Origin: MPNO01 sp965205995
Lineage (GTDB): Bacteria > Pseudomonadota > Alphaproteobacteria > MPNO01
NCBI GenBank assembly: GCA_965205995.1
Contig: OZ242200.1
Span: forward strand, 1,860,001 to 1,924,000
Reading direction: 5' to 3'
DNA: 64,000 nt
Shown here: positions 1 to 7,048 of the stretch, in pieces
How the letters are laid out: the number at the start of each line of letters is the position of its first letter
Numbering within the stretch: position 1 is the stretch's first letter
Notes under the pieces: generated by a model
What the model saw: the letters and a program-made list of their open reading frames with translations, nothing else
Told to the model about the DNA's origin: nothing
Databases searched by the model: none
Made by a program: the position numbers and the translations under genes

Positions 1-140
1 TGATGCTGCACGGGATGGAAAACCTGCGGGTGATCGACGCCTCGGTCATGCCGGCCATCACCTCGGGCAACACCAACAGCCCGACCATCATGATCGCCGA
101 GAAGGGCGCGGCGATGATGCTGGAGGATGCGCGGGGCTGA
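1..140 (+). CDS. GMC-family FAD-dependent oxidoreductase, C-terminal end only
   Basis: Only the last 46 or so codons are inside the window; the gene begins upstream. The reading frame starting at base 3 contains the motif SGNTNSPTIMIAEK, the closing segment of glucose-methanol-choline (GMC) oxidoreductases such as choline or alcohol dehydrogenases. The Asn-rich element sits next to the flavin and substrate site in that family. A complete GMC paralog at 27517-29115 ends with the equivalent GGNTNAPAIMIGEK, which supports the call. The substrate cannot be told from this fragment. It is convergent with the hydrolase gene that follows. Confidence 0.8.
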   Translation, partial: MLHGMENLRVIDASVMPAITSGNTNSPTIMIAEKGAAMMLEDARG

Positions 141-161
141 ACCCGCCGCGCTCGCCGGGCC

Positions 162-1172
162 TCAGCGCGCCAGCAGGTCCCTGAGCGCGCGGTCGATGAA
201 GGCAATGTCGTCGGGATTTCTGCCCGATCCCGCCCAGTGGCCCCAGCTCGAGGGAATCGGACGCAGCTCCGCATCCGGCATGTGGGCGACCTCGCGCTCG
301 CTGTCTTCCGGCGGGAAATAGGTGTCGGTCCTGCCCGGCATCACGATCGCCCGGGCGGCGATGGCGCCGAGCGCGTCCTCGAAACGCGACCCGTAGAGCG
401 CGTTGTCGCTGATGTCGGATCGCAGCCAGGTGTCGATCTGCGCGAGCAGGTTGTTGGCATCCAGCGACAGCGCCCAGCGTTCCCAATAGCCGACGAGAAA
501 CTCTTCGAGCGACCCGAAACCGAGCGCGCGGTACCCCTCCTCGCGGTAGAAGCCCTGGGAGGGCGGCCAGGGCGCCCAGGCGCGCGCGAGGGCGCGCAGA
601 CCGGCTTCGGGCGCCTCGTCATAATCCCCGCCGCGCCATGCCGGGTCCGCCGTCAGCACCGCCCGCATCCCTTCGAGAAAGCAGGCGTTGTGGATTGAGG
701 TCCGCGCCGAGCCGCAGATCGGCGCGATGCGTTCGACCAGGGCGGGGTAGAGCGCCCCCCAGTGAAAAGCCTGCTGCGCGCCCATCGAGTGCCCGACGGC
801 GAGCTGGATGCGGCGGATGCCGAGGACCCGCGTCACCAGCGCGTGCTGCAAGCGGACATTGTCGAGGATGGTGACGCTGGGGAACCGTGCCCGGTCGAAG
901 GGCGGCGCCGCGTTGCCGGGCGAGGACGACACCCCGTTGCCCAGAAGGTTCAGGACGACAATGAAATAGTCGCGGGGATCGAGCGCCATATCCTCGCCGA
1001 TAAGGTATTGGCAGTCGCCGTGGCGCGCGCCGAAATGGGTGAACACCAGGATCGCATTGGACCCCTCGCCGTCCAGCCTGCCGTGCGTGACATAGGCGAG
1101 GCCGCAATCGGGCAGCGTCACCCCCGATTGCAGGACGACATCGCCGGCATCGAAGATTTCGTGGTCGGCCAT
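162..1172 (-). CDS. MetX-like alpha/beta hydrolase (homoserine O-acetyltransferase family fold)
   Basis: The 336-residue protein has the alpha/beta-hydrolase layout of the homoserine O-acetyltransferase/MetX group. The nucleophile elbow GHSMGAQQ places Ser129, an acidic residue follows in GRTDTYF (about Asp283), and the His is in SWGHWAG (about His312). The family includes true acyltransferases and many hydrolases of unknown substrate; the elbow here is GHSMG rather than the GGSMGG usual in MetX. The ATG start has GGGAG just upstream. It is transcribed away from the NicX-like/hydantoinase cluster beginning at 1406. In nicotinate catabolism an alpha/beta hydrolase (NicD) acts after NicX, so a deformylase or amidase role is conceivable, but this is inference only. 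Confidence 0.75.
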   Translation of the reverse strand: MADHEIFDAGDVVLQSGVTLPDCGLAYVTHGRLDGEGSNAILVFTHFGARHGDCQYLIGEDMALDPRDYFIVVLNLLGNGVSSSPGNAAPPFDRARFPSVTILDNVRLQHALVTRVLGIRRIQLAVGHSMGAQQAFHWGALYPALVERIAPICGSARTSIHNACFLEGMRAVLTADPAWRGGDYDEAPEAGLRALARAWAPWPPSQGFYREEGYRALGFGSLEEFLVGYWERWALSLDANNLLAQIDTWLRSDISDNALYGSRFEDALGAIAARAIVMPGRTDTYFPPEDSEREVAHMPDAELRPIPSSWGHWAGSGRNPDDIAFIDRALRDLLAR

Positions 1173-1202
1173 TCGCAGCCCGCTCCCTGTGAGGCCGCGA
1201 CT

Positions 1203-1238
1203 CTAGGGCGTATCCGCATCGGTTTGAACCGCGGCGGC
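1203..1238 (+). repeat. CTAG-ended repeat, single end copy
   Basis: The bases starting CTAGGGCGTATCCG and continuing to GAACCGCGGCGGC match one terminal segment of the 217-bp inverted-repeat element at 22334-22550, whose right end read on the minus strand starts CTAGAGCGTATCCG and continues to GGAACCGCGGCGGC. No opposite end is visible nearby, so this looks like a solo end or decayed copy. It lies in the space between the MetX-like hydrolase and the NicX-like gene. Confidence 0.5.
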
Positions 1239-1405
1239 TTTCCCGGCGGCGCCCGGTCCCCGGGGGGCGCGAAAATAGTACCGTTTCGGGGTAGATTTGC
1301 CATCGTCGCGAAATGGGGGGCGCCAAAACAATGGGGTATAGTGAAACCCGCCGAGCGTTCGCGAGGTCCGGCATAGCGGTGTTTTCCAAACCGGGGATAT
1401 GAGCC

Positions 1406-2449
1406 ATGGCCCAGGCGGGGATCGGACCCAGGCTGGCACGCGCCGCCGACATCCTGACGCGCGACATGATGTGCATCCAGGCGGGCGAAAGCGTCCTCAT
1501 CACCACCGATACGGGCACCGATGTCGTCGGCACCCAGGCGATCCAGGACGCCGCCTATCGGCTCGGCGCCAAGGTCGCCACGATCATGCTGGCGCCGCCT
1601 GTCCCCTTCCAGGGCGGGCTGGCCGACGAATATTTGCCCGACCACGTCAAGGCGGCGACCGGCGAATGCGACGCCTGGATCGATCTCTGCATGCCCTATC
1701 TGGCCGGCTCCAAGGCGTTCGACCAGGCCATGGAGAAGGGCCGCGCGCGCTACTTCCTCGGCGCCGACATCGGCGCCGAGGAGATCGTTCGCCTGATGGG
1801 CGGCGCCGATCTCGACGGGATGTTCGCTCTCGGCGACGCGTTGGGGGAGCTGATCGCCAACGCCGCCGGCAAGGAGTGCAGGATCGCCAACGCCGCGGGC
1901 ACCGATATCCGCTTCACCATGGGCAAGCCGCAGGGTTTCGCCCTGAGCAAGGCGACCGAGCCCGGCGGCTATTTCGCGCCGGGCACGGCGATGATCTATC
2001 CGGAGCTGGAGTCGGTAAAAGGCTCGGTCGTCACCAGGAACATGTTCCACGAATACTACACCGAGCTCGCCGAACCGATGACGCTCAAGATCGACGGCAA
2101 GGTCAGGGACGTCATCGGCGGCGGGTCCGAGAACAAGGTCATGCAGCGCGCGCTGGCGCGGGCCGGCAACGGAGAGTTCGGCTATGTCGTCCACTTCACC
2201 TGCGGTTTTCATCCGGCGGCGCGCTATACCGGCAAGTGCTTCATCGAGGACCAGCGGGTGGCCGGCTACAACGCCATCGGGCTCGGGCTGCCGTTCTGGG
2301 TCCCCGGCGGCGGCGAGAACCATCCCGATTGCGTGATTTCGATGCAGTCGATGTGGATCGAAGGCGAGCAGATCCTGCGCGATGGCGTGATCGTCGCGCC
2401 CCCGTCCCTGGCGAAGATGGCCGAGGAGCTGCGCCCGATCTATGGCTAG
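1406..2449 (+). CDS. NicX-like 2,5-dihydroxypyridine 5,6-dioxygenase / M29-aminopeptidase-fold protein
   Basis: The 347-residue protein belongs to the group linking M29 (AmpS-type) aminopeptidases and NicX, the Fe(II) dioxygenase that opens 2,5-dihydroxypyridine to N-formylmaleamate. The C-terminal part carries a HPD triplet (His306, Asp308) comparable to the His-x-Asp iron ligands of NicX. His263 and His269, in the stretch VVHFTCGFHP, are candidates for the third ligand. Length matches NicX (about 350). No signal peptide is present. It opens a same-strand run with a hydantoinase-like enzyme and an M20 amidohydrolase, so a role in breaking a cyclic N-containing compound is plausible. Its TAG stop lies inside a CTAG repeat end. 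Substrate unproven; an aminopeptidase activity cannot be excluded. Confidence 0.7.
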   Translation: MAQAGIGPRLARAADILTRDMMCIQAGESVLITTDTGTDVVGTQAIQDAAYRLGAKVATIMLAPPVPFQGGLADEYLPDHVKAATGECDAWIDLCMPYLAGSKAFDQAMEKGRARYFLGADIGAEEIVRLMGGADLDGMFALGDALGELIANAAGKECRIANAAGTDIRFTMGKPQGFALSKATEPGGYFAPGTAMIYPELESVKGSVVTRNMFHEYYTELAEPMTLKIDGKVRDVIGGGSENKVMQRALARAGNGEFGYVVHFTCGFHPAARYTGKCFIEDQRVAGYNAIGLGLPFWVPGGGENHPDCVISMQSMWIEGEQILRDGVIVAPPSLAKMAEELRPIYG

Positions 2450-2475
2450 GGCGTATCCGGTTCGGATGGCGCCGT
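2446..2475 (+). repeat. CTAG-ended repeat, partial end copy
   Basis: CTAGGGCGTATCCG occurs here, matching the copy at 1203 exactly over 14 bases and the inverted ends of the 22334-22550 element. The CTAG supplies the TAG stop codon of the NicX-like gene. Similarity fades after about 20 bases, so the copy is degenerate or only the end is present. Confidence 0.45.
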
Positions 2476-2589
2476 CCGGGTCGGAGCCGGACTGGAGGCC
2501 GCAAGCGGGCCTCCGCGTTCGGGATCGGTTATCCTCGACTTCGCAAGAATCTATTTGCCGCGACCGGGCGGTTGGTAAATGTTCGCCCC

Positions 2590-3960
2590 ATGTCGGATTT
2601 CGATCTTGTCCTGAAAGGCGACATCGTGCTTCCGGACCGCGTTGTCGAGCGCGGCTATGTTGCGGTACGCGGCGGGGCGATAGCGGGCCTCGGCAGCGGT
2701 CCGGCGCCAAGCGCCGAGGCGGTCGAGGACTTCACCGGCGGCCTGATCCTGCCGGGCGCGATCGACGGGCAGGTCCATTCGCGCTCCCAGGCGGATCAGG
2801 AGGACTTCCTCTGGTCGACCCGCTCCGCCGCCGCCGGCGGGGTGACGACCATCGTCGACATGCCCTATGACGACGGGCAGCTGATCTGCACCGCCGAGCG
2901 GCTACGGGCCAAAGCCGCGGCGGCGTCATCCCAGGCGCGGGTCGATTTCGCGCTCTACGGCACCGTCCACCCGGAGGACGGGCCGCGCCACATCGCCGCC
3001 ATGGTCGAGGCGGGTGCCGCCGCCTTCAAGTTCTCGACCTTCGGCACCCATCCGGAGCGCTTCCCGCGGATCCCGCCGCAGACCATGTATGACTGTTTCG
3101 CGGAAATCGCGCGCTTCGACCTGATGGCCGGGGTCCACAACGAGAACGAGGAGGTCATCCGGGCCGCGCTCGCCAGGACCAGCGCCGGCGGTCGGACCGA
3201 CTACCTGGCCCATGGGCTGTCGCGCCCCGCGATCTCGGAGCTGCTGGCGATGGCGGAGGTCTACGAGCTCGGCGCCGCCACGGGCTGCGCCGCTCATGTC
3301 GTCCACTGCTCGCTCGGTCGCGGCTATGAAATGGCGCGCGCTTACCGCGATCAGGGTTACCGGGCGACCGTCGAGGCCTGCATCCACTATCTCACGCTGA
3401 GCGAGGAGGACGATGTGAGCCGGCTCGGCGGAATCGGCAAGATCAACCCGCCGATCCGCGGCAGGGCAGAGCGCGAGGCGCTGTGGCGGCACCTGAAGGC
3501 AGGCAACATCGCCATCGTCTCGACCGACCATGTGAGCTGGTCGCTTGAGCGCAAGACCCGGAACAACATGCTGGAGAACGCCTCCGGTGTGCCTGGGCTC
3601 GAAGCTTTGGTTCCTTTGCTCGCGACGGGGCTCGCCGAGCGCGGGCTGGCGATGACCTGGGCGGCGCGGCTGTTGGCGGAGAACCCGGCGCGGCTGTTCC
3701 GCATCGACCGTCGGAAGGGCGCGCTCAAGGAGGGCCGGGATGCCGACATCGCGGTGCTGGTGCCGGACGAGCATGCCTACGATCCGGCGGCGTCGGGCAA
3801 CAACGTCGTCGACTGGAGTCCTTATGCCGGGCGCCGGCTCGCCTACCGGGTGGAGGCGAGCTATCTCCGCGGGCGGCCGGTCTGGACCCATGGCGGGAGC
3901 GTCGCCGAGCCGGGAACCGGCAGCTGGATCGGACCCGGACCCTCGCGGGGCTCCGCGTGA
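2590..3960 (+). CDS. Dihydropyrimidinase/hydantoinase-like cyclic amidohydrolase
   Basis: The 456-residue protein is a type III amidohydrolase of the dihydropyrimidinase/allantoinase/dihydroorotase group, which hydrolyses cyclic amides to N-carbamoyl or ureido acids. Visible residues are the presumed carbamylated Lys147 (AFKFSTF), His183 (VHNENE), His236 (AAHVVHCS) and Asp313 (STDHVSW). The first metal motif, normally His-x-His, reads Asp-Gly-Gln-Val-His (Gln61, His63), so one zinc ligand is Gln. The ATG at 2590 is preferred: upstream the frame is open but overlaps the NicX-like gene. The stop overlaps the next gene start (GTGA), and that gene encodes the enzyme that would act on its product, so translational coupling is likely. 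Exact substrate (hydantoin, dihydropyrimidine, allantoin or other) unknown. Confidence 0.85.
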   Translation: MSDFDLVLKGDIVLPDRVVERGYVAVRGGAIAGLGSGPAPSAEAVEDFTGGLILPGAIDGQVHSRSQADQEDFLWSTRSAAAGGVTTIVDMPYDDGQLICTAERLRAKAAAASSQARVDFALYGTVHPEDGPRHIAAMVEAGAAAFKFSTFGTHPERFPRIPPQTMYDCFAEIARFDLMAGVHNENEEVIRAALARTSAGGRTDYLAHGLSRPAISELLAMAEVYELGAATGCAAHVVHCSLGRGYEMARAYRDQGYRATVEACIHYLTLSEEDDVSRLGGIGKINPPIRGRAEREALWRHLKAGNIAIVSTDHVSWSLERKTRNNMLENASGVPGLEALVPLLATGLAERGLAMTWAARLLAENPARLFRIDRRKGALKEGRDADIAVLVPDEHAYDPAASGNNVVDWSPYAGRRLAYRVEASYLRGRPVWTHGGSVAEPGTGSWIGPGPSRGSA

Positions 3961-5213
3961 GCGGAACGGGCATCGACGAGAAGCGTCTGTGGGCGGATCA
4001 CGAGGCGCTCGCCCGGCTGACCGACCCCGAACGGCCTTTCACCCGGCGATCGTTCTCGCCGCTGTTCTCGGAGGGGCGCGCCTGGCTCAAGCGGCGCTTC
4101 GGGGATGCCGGGCTCGACACCCGGATCGATGCCGGAGGCAACCTGATCGGCCGGCTGCAAGGGGCCGATCCCGGCGCCGGGACTCTGATGACAGGCTCGC
4201 ACAGCGACACCGTGCCGGCGGGCGGAAAATTCGACGGCATTTCCGGCGTGCTCGCGGGGCTCGAGATCGCGCGCTGCCTCGCTTCACGCAGCCACCCGCT
4301 GCGCCATAGCTTCGAATTGGTCGATTTCCTCGCCGAAGAGGCCAGCGATTGCGGCGTTTCCTGCGTCGGCTCGCGGGCGATGACGGGGCTGCTCGACGAC
4401 TCGCTGCTGGCCCAGACCTTCCCCGACGGGCGCACTCTCGCCCAGGCGCTGGACGCACTCGGCGGCGATCCCGACGCGCTGGCGGAAGCCATGCGCGACG
4501 ACATCCGGGCGTTTCTCGAACTGCATATCGAGCAGGGCCCGGTGCTCGAACGCGCCGGCACCGCCATCGGGGTGGTAAGCGCGATCGTCGGCATCACGCG
4601 GATCGAGGTCGTTTTCGAGGGCAAGTCGGGCCATGCCGGCACCGTGCCGATGGAAGGGCGCCGCGATGCGTTGGCCGCGGCCGCCGCGCTGGTCGGCTGG
4701 GTCAAGGAGAGCGCGACCGGGATCGCCCGCGCCGCCTCCGGCCATTTCGTCGCCACCGCCGGGGTACTCCAGGTCGAGCCCAACGCACCCAACGTGGTGC
4801 CGGCCAGGGCGCGGCTGGTGGTCGACGTGCGGTCGGAAGACAAGGGACGCGTCGAGCGCTTCGTCGAGGCTTTGCGTGCGGAGTGCCGGGCGGCCGCGGC
4901 CAGTCAGAACGTCGACCTGGCCCGCTTCGGGTTGATCTCGGACAGCCTGCCCGTGACCTGTGACGCCCGCCTGCGGCAGGCGATCGCGCGGTCTGCCCAC
5001 CGCCTCGGCCTCTCCTCGATGCCGATGGCGAGCGGCGCCGGGCACGATACGTCGTTCCTCGCCCGGATATGCCCGGCGGCGATGGTGTTCGTGCCATGCC
5101 GGGAAGGGCTCAGCCACCACGCCGATGAATGGGCCGAGCCGGCCGACCTTGCCGCCGGCGCGACGGTGCTGCTGGAGACGATCGAGACGATCGACCGCGA
5201 CGGTCTCGGCTGA
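3957..5213 (+). CDS. M20-family N-carbamoyl-L-amino-acid hydrolase / allantoate amidohydrolase
   Basis: The 418-residue protein is a Zn-dependent M20 amidohydrolase of the hydantoinase/carbamoylase family. It should remove the carbamoyl group from N-carbamoyl amino acids, beta-ureido acids or allantoate. Metal-site motifs are in order: GSHSDTVPAGGKFDG (His82, Asp93), AEEASDCG (Glu127/128), ELHIEQG (His190) and LSHHADEW (His387/388); the dimerisation-domain motif GKSGHAGTVPM is also present. The GTG start shares bases with the stop of the hydantoinase-like gene, so the two are almost certainly co-translated and act in sequence: ring opening, then release of carbamate or ammonia. Whether it is an allantoate or a carbamoyl-amino-acid enzyme cannot be read from sequence alone. 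Confidence 0.88.
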   Translation: MSGTGIDEKRLWADHEALARLTDPERPFTRRSFSPLFSEGRAWLKRRFGDAGLDTRIDAGGNLIGRLQGADPGAGTLMTGSHSDTVPAGGKFDGISGVLAGLEIARCLASRSHPLRHSFELVDFLAEEASDCGVSCVGSRAMTGLLDDSLLAQTFPDGRTLAQALDALGGDPDALAEAMRDDIRAFLELHIEQGPVLERAGTAIGVVSAIVGITRIEVVFEGKSGHAGTVPMEGRRDALAAAAALVGWVKESATGIARAASGHFVATAGVLQVEPNAPNVVPARARLVVDVRSEDKGRVERFVEALRAECRAAAASQNVDLARFGLISDSLPVTCDARLRQAIARSAHRLGLSSMPMASGAGHDTSFLARICPAAMVFVPCREGLSHHADEWAEPADLAAGATVLLETIETIDRDGLG

Positions 5214-5437
5214 AGCCGCCTTCAAACGTCCTGGAGGTCTCCGAGGCATCGGCGGTTCATAGTCGTTGCCGCCGGACTGGCTTTGGCTGTCCGAAGACCG
5301 GGGACGATCGGGCGATCATGCCGGACGACGAGCCGGACGATGGCTGAACTTGTGTGCGCCTGAGGACGGGATCGGGCATCCTGACCGGGTGAACGCAGGA
5401 ACCGCCTTGGGGGCGGCTGTCCAATGGAGAGAAGACA

Positions 5438-6379
5438 GTGAAGCTCGTGCTCTTTCAAACCCGCGATGGCGATGAGATCGGACCCGGCCTGCTGACGCCC
5501 CGGGGCATCGTGGACATAACCGGAGCGGTCCAGGACCCCGCCGGCCGCAGCCCGGCGGACACGATCAACCGCATCGTCGACGGTTTCGAAGCGATGCGGG
5601 AAGACCTTGCCCGGCTGGATGCCGAGGGTGAAGCGATACCGCTCGACAGCGTCCGGCTGCGCCCGCCGCTGCCGCGGCCCGGGAAGATCCTCTGCTGCAT
5701 CGGCAATTACTGGGAGCATCGGGAGCGCGATCCGCGCCCGCTCAACATGTTTCTCAAGAACCCCGACGCGGTGATCGGCCCGGAGGACACCGTCGTGCTG
5801 CCCGAGATGACCGAGCCCTGGGTGTTTCACCACGAGGCGGAGCTCGCCCTCGTCATCAAGGGCCCCGCCAAGCAGGTTCGCCGGGAAGACTGGCGCAAGG
5901 CGGTGTTCGGCTATACCTGCCTCATCGACGTGTCCGCGCGCGGCGAGGGACGTTCGACGTGGCGGGCGCGGAGCTGGATGGGCAAGTCCTTCGACACCTT
6001 CGCGCCGATCGGCCCGTGCATTGTCACGGCGGACGAAATCGCCGACCCCAACGACCTGGAGGTCCGGTTCCGCGTCTCCGGCCAGTTGCGCCACGACTAC
6101 AACACCGGCGACATGGAGCACCCGGTGCCCGAGCTCATCGAATGGGCGAGCGCCATCATGACGCTGAATTCGGGCGACGTCATCGGCTGCGGCACCAACC
6201 ACGAAGGGCTGGGGCCGCTGCAGGACGGCGACCGCGCCGAGATCGAAATCGCCGGCATCGGGCGCATGGAGGTCAACGTCACCGACCCCCTCAAGCGCAG
6301 CTGGGAGCGTGGCGTCTATATGGGCCGGGATTCGACCCATCCGGAGAATGTGAATCCGGCGGAGCCTTCGGCCCGATAG
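5438..6379 (+). CDS. Fumarylacetoacetate hydrolase (FAH) family protein
   Basis: The 313-residue protein has the FAH catalytic core. The metal-binding segment FHHEAELALVIKG is followed by the Asp-containing LIDVSARGEG and the late glycine-rich GTNHEGLGPLQDGD. Members hydrolyse or decarboxylate beta-diketo or 2-oxo-enoic acids made in ring cleavage (fumarylpyruvate hydrolase, OPET decarboxylase, 2-keto-4-pentenoate hydratase, acylpyruvase). The GTG start at 5438 has a GGAGAG-type ribosome site a few bases upstream. It lies 224 bases after the carbamoylase, on the same strand, so it may have its own promoter. The 5214-5437 gap shows no other feature. It would suit the last step of a ring-degradation route, but the link is by position only. 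Confidence 0.85.
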   Translation: MKLVLFQTRDGDEIGPGLLTPRGIVDITGAVQDPAGRSPADTINRIVDGFEAMREDLARLDAEGEAIPLDSVRLRPPLPRPGKILCCIGNYWEHRERDPRPLNMFLKNPDAVIGPEDTVVLPEMTEPWVFHHEAELALVIKGPAKQVRREDWRKAVFGYTCLIDVSARGEGRSTWRARSWMGKSFDTFAPIGPCIVTADEIADPNDLEVRFRVSGQLRHDYNTGDMEHPVPELIEWASAIMTLNSGDVIGCGTNHEGLGPLQDGDRAEIEIAGIGRMEVNVTDPLKRSWERGVYMGRDSTHPENVNPAEPSAR

Positions 6380-6466
6380 CGAGGACCGTAACGCCGGCGA
6401 AATCCGGGTCCGGAAACGCATGTTCCCCATTCTTCCGCGCTTTACAAGCCGGTCAATCACGGCTAG

Positions 6467-6488
6467 AACCCCCCTACCCAGGGGGGTT
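6467..6488. promoter_or_regulatory. Inverted repeat, probable CsoR-type operator of the copper operon
   Basis: A perfect inverted repeat has 9-base arms AACCCCCCT and AGGGGGGTT separated by four bases. It lies 24 bases before the copZ start, so it overlaps or abuts the likely promoter. G/C-tract palindromes of this type are bound by CsoR/RcnR-family repressors, and a gene of that family lies two positions downstream. The expected behaviour is repression released by Cu(I). Binding itself is inferred. Confidence 0.65.
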
Positions 6489-6512
6489 GGGAAATGAGCG
6501 AGGGGGAGGATC

Positions 6513-6716
6513 ATGGTCAGGCTGAAGGTGACGGGGATGACGTGCGCGCATTGCGAGAGGGCGGTCTCCGAGGCCCTGGCGAGGGTGTCGGGCGTCGAAA
6601 AGGTGATTTCCGTCAGCCATGAACGCGACGAAGCCACGGTCGCGGGGTCGCCCGACATGGATGTGCTGATCGCCGCGATCGACGAAGAAGGCTACCGGGC
6701 CGAGGCGGCATCGTGA
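6513..6716 (+). CDS. copZ: CopZ-like heavy-metal-associated (HMA) copper chaperone
   Basis: The 67-residue protein is a single ferredoxin-like HMA domain with the metal motif MTCAHC near its N-terminus (GMTCAHCE). Length matches bacterial CopZ. It would carry Cu(I) in the cytoplasm and hand it to the CopA ATPase or to the sensor. A strong ribosome site (GGGGGAGGA) precedes the ATG. Its stop overlaps the next start as GTGA, so chaperone and sensor are translationally coupled. The palindrome at 6467-6488 lies just upstream, and this is the first gene of a copZ-sensor-copA operon. Confidence 0.9.
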   Translation: MVRLKVTGMTCAHCERAVSEALARVSGVEKVISVSHERDEATVAGSPDMDVLIAAIDEEGYRAEAAS

Positions 6717-7009
6717 CCGGGATCGCGACGCATCGCGGGCTCCATCTCGATCCCGGCGCCCGCAAGGACGCGCAGCGCCGGCTGCTGTCGGTCCGCGGCC
6801 ATGTCGAGGGCATACTCCGCATGCTTGACGACGATTCGATTTACTGCGTCGACATCCTCAAACAGGTCAAGGCGGTCAACGGCGCGCTCGACAAGGTTGC
6901 CGATCTGGTGCTGAAGAGCCACATCAAGGATCATGTCGTGACCGCGCAGCAGCGCGGCGACGCGGGCGACATCGTCGAGGAGTTGATGGAGGTCCTGAAG
7001 TACCGCTGA
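6713..7009 (+). CDS. CsoR/RcnR-family metal-sensing repressor (C-H-H variant)
   Basis: The 98-residue all-helical protein has the DUF156 (CsoR/RcnR/FrmR) pattern. The invariant Cys45 is followed 25 residues on by His70 and 4 further on by His74 (IYCVDILK ... LVLKSHIKDHV). Copper CsoR proteins normally have Cys-His-Cys at these three positions; here the last Cys is His, which resembles the nickel/cobalt RcnR spacing. The position matching the RcnR N-terminal His is Asp13, with His7 and His11 near it. Context between copZ and copA argues for copper sensing. It uses a GTG start overlapping copZ and probably represses from the palindrome at 6467-6488. Metal specificity is therefore an open point. 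Confidence 0.88.
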   Translation: MTGIATHRGLHLDPGARKDAQRRLLSVRGHVEGILRMLDDDSIYCVDILKQVKAVNGALDKVADLVLKSHIKDHVVTAQQRGDAGDIVEELMEVLKYR

Positions 7010-7048
7010 GGGCGGTGCGGGACCGGACACAGCCACCGAACACAGAAA

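Noticed and set aside
162..1172. Calling the alpha/beta hydrolase a genuine homoserine O-acetyltransferase (metX)
   Set aside because: The nucleophile elbow is GHSMG rather than GGSMGG and no methionine genes are nearby, so only the fold-level family is supported.
1399..2589. N-terminal extension of the hydantoinase-like protein to about 850 residues
   Set aside because: The extra part overlaps the NicX-like gene in another frame and shows no homology; the ATG at 2590 gives the family length.
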